Of a stretch of 14,259 nucleotides of DNA, positions 12,001 through 14,259 are shown one piece after another. How positions within the stretch are numbered: the stretch's first letter is position 1; every line of letters starts with the position of its first letter. The stretch is from NCBI GenBank assembly GCA_029934695.1, contig JAOZLU010000031.1:10876-25134 (forward strand), read 5' to 3'. The DNA is from Desulfobacterales bacterium (GTDB lineage Bacteria > Desulfobacterota > Desulfobacteria > Desulfobacterales > 4be13). The translations under genes were made by a program, and so were the position numbers. The notes under the pieces are model-generated. The model saw nothing but the letters and a program-made list of their open reading frames with translations. It did not search any database and was not told the origin of the DNA.

Positions 12001-14259
12001 CAAACGCCGTTGGTTGCTGAACAGCACTCGGCAGATGCGGAGAATCCTCCTCTCTGACCTCTGACCTCTGACCTCTCCCCTCTGTCCATCTCGCCCACAT
12101 CTCCTGATAGGCGTCTTCAACAGCCTGTGCAAAGGATTTGGCATCGGACAAAGGCGAATTCTGCACCCGGGTTCGGAGGGTGGATCGGAAGTTTTTCAGA
12201 CGCTCAACATCTTGGGCGAGCTGAACCGCTTTGGCGATATAATCCGCGTTGTTTTCAGCCACAAACTCGGTGAGTCCGACCTGGCTCAGAATGCTCGTTC
12301 CGACGCGTCCGACGTGACGCTCGCCGCGTAAAGTTATGAACGGAACCCCCATCCACAAGGCTTCACAGGATGTTGTCGTGCCATTGTACGGAAAAGGATC
12401 AAGCGCGATATCCACATTTCTATACATATCAAGATGGGCTGCCTGGGTCGGGGTCCTGGGCTTCATTATAATACGCGCCGCGGGAATGCCGTTGGCTGCG
12501 AACATCTTCAGATAGTGTTTTTGGGTGGATTCATTGGCCAGTTGCCGACTTTTGAGCAGGAGGCAGGACTGGGGAACCTGATGTAAAATCTGCGACCATA
12601 CAGCAATAACATCCGGAGTCGTCTTTGTCAGGTTGTTGAACGAGCCAAAGGTGATGCGATTCGTCTCTATAAAAGGCAACGGGGCCACTCCCGGGGTATT
12701 CAGGGGAGGAGCATAGCAGAGAAACCCCCGGGGCAGACGTATCAGGGTTTCGCTGGCATATTTGTCTGTAATGCCTTCGGGGTCAGTCACAGCGTCGGTA
12801 AAGCGATAATCCATGGCATCCATTCCGCTGGTATCCGGGTACCCAAGCCACATCACCTGGATCGGTGCAGGTTTTCTGGCGAAAACAAGCAGGCGGTTTT
12901 TCGCGGTGTGTCCGGTCAGATCAACAAGGATATCAATGCGGTCTTTGCGAATCTGCTCGGCCAGCACCTCGTGACTTTTTCTCAGGCCGCTGTACCAGTG
13001 ATCTGCCAGACCTTCAATCCGCCGGGTGATGTCGTCAGCCCTTCGCACATCTGCATAGCAGAATATCTCCACACGGTTTTTGTCGTGAGCTTTGAGCAAA
13101 GGTTCTATGAAGTAGGCGCACGAGTGGCTGCGAAAATCAGGAGACACATATCCCACCCGAATACGTCGGCCGGGTGCGGGGTCATTGGTATGGGGCAGAA
13201 TATCTCCTGACAGGGGCTTTTCGTGGACTTCAGCCCATTTGCGATGCTGTTCAAACAGCCATTCTGCGGGATGATTTGAAGAATACTGAAGTGAAAACAG
13301 GAGATTGCTGTGAGCAACAGCATTTTGCGGTTCGATCTCCAGAACCTTGCGATAACACTCAATCGCCTTTTCCGGACTGCCATGATTTCTCAGTGCTACA
13401 CCCATGTTGTTATGGGCTTCCGCACATTCCGGTCTGATTTCCAGAACTTTTCGGTAACAGTCAAGGGATTCCTCTGTTTTGCCCTGGGCATTCAATTCGA
13501 TTCCCAACTCATTATGCGCTTCAATATAGTCCGGCCTGATCTCCACGGCTTTGCGGTAAGCAATAATTCCTTCGGGGGATCTGCCGAGGTCAATCAGCGC
13601 AGTGCCCATGTTGTAGTAGGCTTCCGCGTGATCCGGTTTGAGTTCTATGGCCTTCCGGAAAGCCTCAACAGCTTGGGCGGGCTTACGCAGTTCTGTCATC
13701 ACAACGCCCAGGTTATAATGCGCTTCAAGATAATTGGGTGCGATATCCACGGCTTTGCGATAATACGCAAGTGCTTCCTCGGATTTCCCCATATCTTTCA
13801 GGACGCTCCCCATATTATTGCAGGCTTCAGTGTAATCCGGCTTGATTTCCAGTGCCTTTGCATAACAGGCCGCGGCATCTTCAAATTTTTTCTGGGCAAT
13901 GAAGGTGTTACCCTTGTTGTAGTGGTACATGGGATTCTGTGGAGAAATATGAATCGCCTTGTTCACCAGCTCCAGCGCAAGTTCATAGTCATTATTCTGG
14001 TGTGCGATAAGACTGAGCAGATGATGCGCGTCCGCATGATCCGGTTTGAGTTCGAGTATTTTCTGATAAATCTGTTCAGCCTCTTTTATCCGGCCATTCT
14101 GATGACAATGAACCGCGACCTGAAAAGCGTTTCCAATGTCAAAGGCGGGGGGCACATCCGGAGTCTTTGGCATATTAAAAGATGGGGGATTCACATCCGG
14201 TGCTTTTGGCATCTCAAAAGAAGGGATATTCACGGCCGGAGCCTTTGGCATCTCAAAAG
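1..14259 (-). CDS. Giant multimodular TPR-GT41 (SPINDLY/OGT-like) glycosyltransferase, internal fragment open at both ends
   Basis: This is one uninterrupted minus-strand frame (complete codons 2-14257). It encodes six consecutive units, each made of a tetratricopeptide array and a GT41 glycosyltransferase domain, and enters a seventh at the left edge. The phase is identical at the GYVSPDF-type motif of all six modules (13130, 11501, 8948, 6134, 3551 and 1328 all fit), and no stop appears in any linker. GT41 enzymes transfer a sugar from a nucleotide donor to Ser/Thr of cytoplasmic proteins, with the TPR superhelix selecting the acceptor. The known members are eukaryotic OGT (UDP-GlcNAc) and plant SPINDLY (GDP-fucose). 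Ordinary family members carry one TPR array and one catalytic domain, so six or more in one chain is exceptional. No signal peptide or membrane segment is visible in this part. The true start and stop are outside the window. The donor sugar and the acceptors are unknown. Confidence 0.95.
35..283 (-). repeat. Linker L6 (83 residues): SEFQVPS heptapeptides from 7-bp units, with a 57-60-bp super-repeat
   Basis: Plus-strand heptamers of the CGGAACT family occur at 86-113 (four units), 146-173 (four units) and 203-251 (seven units, the last ones diverged). The blocks start 60 and 57 bp apart, giving a higher-order repeat. The coding-strand unit AGTTCCG, read across three phases, gives SEFRVPS. The protein shows ASEFRVPST, SSEFQVPSI and FEFQIPPI, separated by VQP/AQP segments. 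It begins CSGGTPTPPRKTPDFEFQAP after the M6 Trp and ends TDTQFSVSDF before M7. Confidence 0.88.
284..1507 (-). other. Module M6 GT41 catalytic domain (408 residues)
   Basis: Motifs in order are SNLLFTLQYGSGHTPEWLFEQH, LRVGYVSPDFRGHSCAYF with the His at codon 1322-1324, ADHWYD, DLAGHTANN, WLGYPDTTGMDVMDYR, SFNNLTKTN with the donor-site Lys, and PFPYNGTTTTCEALWMGVP. It ends in AYREIWTTW. The GHTANN, FNNLxK and TTTTCE combination is the closest of the six to plant SPINDLY as I know it, where the equivalent loop reads GTTTTCESLYMGVP. All catalytic positions are intact. Confidence 0.92.
1508..2425 (-). repeat. Module M6 TPR array: 9 tetratricopeptide repeats
   Basis: Nine 34-residue units run from MNRGVQHHQAGEFEKAGEIY to NNMGYAMNDQGRLEEAAAYY. 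Interior units are highly regular (NNMGxALKxQGKLxEAIxxYxKALEIxPKYAEAY), including three in a row with KALEI. An in-frame ATG at 2423-2425 begins the first cap helix, but no convincing Shine-Dalgarno sequence precedes it (GAAGAAGTC), so I do not treat it as a separate gene start. The array continues into SNLLFTLQYGSG. Confidence 0.93.
2426..2512 (-). repeat. Linker L5 (29 residues) made by a five-unit 7-bp array at 2466-2500
   Basis: The plus strand at 2466-2500 reads TTTCCAG, TTTCCAG, TTTCAAA, TTTCCAG, TTTCAAG: five consecutive heptamers. On the coding strand the consensus CTGGAAA translates as the heptapeptide LETGNWK, and the protein shows ESKLETGNLKLETGKSAVQQ. This is the shortest linker, and its first part is almost pure microsatellite. 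In one alternative phase a stop (TCA at 2496-2498) falls inside the array. The rest (ASLNLEEV) leads into the M6 cap repeat. Confidence 0.9.
2513..3733 (-). other. Module M5 GT41 catalytic domain (407 residues, most divergent copy)
   Basis: It is one codon shorter than all the other copies. RLPGFLCY at about residue 193 (codon 3155-3157) lacks the residue between Pro and Gly that is Asn, Arg or Ser elsewhere. It also has GYMSPDFCRHSCAYF instead of GYVSPDFRxH, and DLAGHFAKN where the others have GHT. The His (codon 3548-3550), SFNNLSK Lys and PFPYNGTTTTCEALWMGVP are retained, so it is probably still active. The start contains an extra Pro run (QYGPPPPRKWLYEQH). It ends in AYREMWGKW. Confidence 0.91.
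3734..4447 (-). repeat. Module M5 TPR array: 7 tetratricopeptide repeats
   Basis: Seven 34-residue units run from LKKAVHLHRNGEFDNAQTIY to NNMGNTLKEPGLTDKAVACY. The caps are as in the other modules, though cap repeat 2 is less conserved (HLLGVIATQNQDYDRA). The last repeat has a Pro in the first turn region (LKEPGLTD), which is unusual in these arrays. The array passes directly into SNMLSILQYG. Confidence 0.93.
4448..5089 (-). repeat. Linker L4 (214 residues): PEFQIP-centred 23-24-residue repeats
   Basis: This is a Pro/Glu/Lys-rich spacer. Its central part repeats a unit starting PEFQIPAVKPEP or PEFQIPPAKPEL and ending in a Leu-rich strand such as LEFRL, LELRL or LEVKL. The period is near 69-72 bp, seen on the plus strand as GTATCTGAAATTCC at about 4711 and 4780 with relatives near 4601, 4640 and 4882. 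The C-terminal part reads QPEFQAPSFEFQVPGFESEQ, and its DNA (about 4503-4530) includes the heptamer pair CTGGAAC. The N-terminal part contains GSQAPIPDFQAPEFQVPGPE. The alternating pattern suggests extended strands, but no known domain is recognised. Confidence 0.8.
5090..6313 (-). other. Module M4 GT41 catalytic domain (408 residues)
   Basis: Motifs in order are LRVGYVSPDFRRHSCAYF with the His at codon 6128-6130, ADHWYD, DLAGHTENN, WLGYPDTTGM, SFNNLSKVT with the donor-site Lys, and PFPYNGTTTTFEALWMGTP. It ends in AYQEMWRKW. It has the M3-like Phe after the Thr run and is unique in having GTP rather than GVP after WM. It sits between the two longest linkers (L3 and L4), so it should be the most mobile unit in this part of the chain. 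It appears catalytically intact. Confidence 0.92.
6314..7129 (-). repeat. Module M4 TPR array: 8 tetratricopeptide repeats
   Basis: Eight 34-residue units run from LRMAVQQHQAGKFDEAEALY to SNMGVSLNDQGIVREAVDCY. The caps are conserved and the interior repeats are of the NNMGxALxDQGxxxEAIxxYRKAxEINPNxAEAY type. One unit begins VTIGNALKNQ, which departs slightly from the consensus at the first positions but keeps the TPR packing residues. The array leads into SNMLFTLQHGSG of the catalytic segment without a gap. Confidence 0.93.
7130..7903 (-). repeat. Linker L3 (258 residues): about 30 PEFKV/PEVKV heptapeptide repeats
   Basis: This is a long low-complexity spacer built from heptads such as PAPEFKV, PTPEVKV, PSPEFKA and EIPEFQA. 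The DNA period is 21 bp (plus-strand core TTGAACTCAGGTGCAGGCAC). Within it, 7-bp pieces related to CGGAACT remain visible, for example TTGAACT, CGGGAGT and GGGAACT. Composition is almost only Pro, Glu, Lys/Gln, Val, Ala and Phe, with hardly any Gly. An extended, polyproline-II-like disordered tether is likely. One heptad near 7310-7335 is shortened to five residues (PEFKVPEFKV). The linker ends with YQVPASGIHEPGFNISQT before the M4 cap repeat. Confidence 0.88.
7904..9127 (-). other. Module M3 GT41 catalytic domain (408 residues)
   Basis: It starts SNYLFTLHYGPEQEPEWLYEQHCEW. LRVGYVSPDFRSHSCAYF follows, with the His at codon 8942-8944, then ADHWYD, DLAGHTANN and WLGYPDTTGM. SFNNLAKVS carries the donor-site Lys, and PFPYNGTTTTFEALWMGVP has Phe where M1, M2, M5 and M6 have Cys. 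It ends in AYRDMWKKW. M3 and M4 share the TTTTFEALWMG variant, which hints that these neighbours are each other's closest relatives. All key residues are intact. Confidence 0.92.
9128..10249 (-). repeat. Module M3 TPR array: 11 tetratricopeptide repeats, the longest here
   Basis: Eleven uninterrupted 34-residue units run from LRTAVQLHQSGQLDKAEEIY to VNMGNVLKNQGRIEEALDSY. The two N-terminal cap repeats and the final repeat match those of the other modules. The nine between are close to one consensus (NxMGxALKxQGxxxEAIECYRKALEIxPDYAEAY), as expected if repeat number changes by unequal exchange within the middle of the array. This array is close in length to the OGT TPR superhelix and leads directly into SNYLFTLHYG. 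Confidence 0.93.
10250..10456 (-). repeat. Linker L2 (69 residues), Pro-rich with PAPEFQ-type heptads
   Basis: The linker reads from CSTEVLVSDFQRPAPEFQMP through SSAPEFQPPAPVFQAPTP to the short FPGIDIAQE lead of the M3 cap repeat. The PAPEFQP/PAPVFQA part repeats every 21 bp (10320-10361), and each 21-bp unit can be cut into three 7-bp pieces related to those in L3 and L6. It is probably extended and unstructured. Confidence 0.75.
10457..11680 (-). other. Module M2 GT41 catalytic domain (408 residues)
   Basis: It has the same length and motif spacing as M1. LRVGYVSPDFRNHSCAFF carries the His at codon 11495-11497. Then come SDHWY, DLAGHTAKN, WLGYPDTTGM, SFNNLIKVN with the predicted donor-binding Lys, and PFPYNGTTTTCEAMWMGVP. 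It ends in AYQEIWRKW. The His, Lys and Thr-rich loop are intact, so it should be active despite its three-repeat TPR array. It lies between linkers L1 and L2 in the same chain. Confidence 0.92.
11681..11986 (-). repeat. Module M2 TPR array: only 3 repeats
   Basis: This is the shortest array in the window. It holds the two conserved cap repeats (FKAAVRYHEAGELAKAEDIY and HLHGVVAFQVDQHDIA) and a single canonical repeat (HNMGSALSKQGRMEEAIACY), then passes directly to the CNLLLTLQYG half-repeat. The superhelix should be far shorter than in the other modules, so this catalytic domain may have a different or more local acceptor range. No frameshift or remnant of lost repeats is visible. Confidence 0.92.
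11987..12085 (-). repeat. Linker L1 (33 residues) with a 7-bp tandem array at 12053-12087
   Basis: Positions 12053-12087 on the plus strand are five heptamers: TCTGACC three times, then TCTCCCC and TCTGTCC. On the coding strand the unit is GGTCAGA, which translates through three phases as the heptapeptide RGQRSEV; the protein reads EGRGQRSEVREED. The array starts inside the last Trp codon of the M1 catalytic domain. After it comes SPHLPSAVQQPTAFDVNSE, leading to the M2 TPRs. The near-perfect units suggest a recent insertion. Confidence 0.88.
12086..13309 (-). other. Module M1 GT41 catalytic domain (408 residues)
   Basis: The segment begins with SNLLFSLQY and an EWLFEQHRKW linker helix, then RIRVGYVSPDFRSHSCAYF at about residue 49. 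It ends in AYQEMWARW. Expected catalytic positions are present: His about residue 62 (codon 13124-13126, matching OGT His498), DHWY, DLTGHTAKN, WLGYPDTSG, SFNNLTK with Lys about residue 229 (codon 12623-12625, matching OGT Lys842), and PFPYNGTTTSCEALWMGVP about residue 309. The nucleotide-binding loop has NG-T-TT where human OGT has NG-H-TT, and so resembles SPINDLY. In M1 alone the fourth Thr is Ser. The domain appears intact. Donor specificity cannot be read from sequence alone. Confidence 0.92.
13310..14125 (-). repeat. Module M1 TPR array: 8 tetratricopeptide repeats
   Basis: There are eight exact 34-residue repeats (102 bp each) with the TPR signature: small residue at 8, A at 20, Y/F at 24, P at 32. 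The first two are a distinctive cap (FQVAVHCHQNG..EAEQIYQKIL, then HLLSLIAHQN). The middle repeats follow the consensus NNMGxxLxxxGKxEEAxxxYRKAxEIxPDYxEAH. The array runs straight into the SNLLFSLQY half-repeat that starts the catalytic segment. By analogy with OGT and SPY, the superhelix should bind protein acceptors and present them to the M1 active site. Confidence 0.93.
14126..14259 (-). repeat. Linker L0: three 12-13-residue repeats of the SFEMPKAPDV type
   Basis: Upstream of the M1 TPRs the frame reads FEMPKAPAVNIP, SFEMPKAPDVNPP and SFNMPKTPDVPP, then a short AFDIGNA lead into the first TPR helix. The unit is 39 bp (13 residues), rich in Pro, with an alternating Phe-Glu/Asn-Met-Pro-Lys core. 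It runs off the right edge, so more copies may lie beyond it. Unlike the other linkers it has a 39-bp rather than a 7- or 21-bp period. It is likely an extended, disordered spacer to a preceding domain outside the window. Confidence 0.8.

Noticed and set aside
1106..13210. A similar antisense ORF (PGQIHKDINAVF-like) recurring in most or all modules, near 1106, 3332, 5895, 8726, 11279 and 12908.
   Set aside because: It recurs because it is the complement of the conserved segment encoding DILVDLAGHTANNR. Its conservation is explained by the sense protein.

Overview
The window is filled, edge to edge, by one reading frame on the minus strand (codons whose lowest base is congruent to 2 mod 3, positions 2-14257, about 4,750 codons). 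Neither its start nor its stop lies inside. I read the frame codon by codon through nearly all of every linker and checked it at anchor motifs in every module. It never changes phase, and I found no stop. The product is part of a giant multimodular protein: six complete copies of a TPR superhelix followed by a GT41 (SPINDLY/OGT-type) glycosyltransferase domain, plus the first residues of a seventh copy.

Layout, N- to C-terminal (right to left): linker L0 14126-14257; module M1 TPR 13310-14125, GT41 12086-13309; linker L1 11987-12085; M2 TPR 11681-11986, GT41 10457-11680; L2 10250-10456; M3 TPR 9128-10249, GT41 7904-9127; L3 7130-7903; M4 TPR 6314-7129, GT41 5090-6313; L4 4448-5089; M5 TPR 3734-4447, GT41 2513-3733; L5 2426-2512; M6 TPR 1508-2425, GT41 284-1507; L6 35-283; M7 TPR start 1-34. 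The catalytic segments are 408 residues long in five modules and 407 in M5. TPR number varies: 8, 3, 11, 8, 7 and 9. All six catalytic segments keep the residues expected of an active enzyme.

The most unusual structure is in the linkers. Several are tandem arrays of 7-bp units from three sequence families: CTGGAAA in L5, GGTCAGA in L1 and AGTTCCG in L6. More diverged versions appear in L2, L3 and parts of L4. Because 7 is not a multiple of 3, a heptanucleotide array is translated as a heptapeptide repeat. Short intergenic-type microsatellites have therefore apparently become the joints of a modular megaenzyme, and unit-number change could switch the downstream frame.

The organism is bacterial in style: one continuous intron-free frame, moderate GC, TPR-GT41 genes. 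The combination of giant TPR-GT41 proteins and heptamer microsatellites suggests a large-genome, possibly filamentous or multicellular bacterium, such as a Desulfonema-like Desulfobacterota or a cyanobacterium. This is a guess from general knowledge and the sequence does not prove it. I see no RNA genes, promoters, terminators, mobile elements or CRISPR arrays, and there is no intergenic DNA. Every plus-strand ORF is an antisense shadow of the repeated modules.
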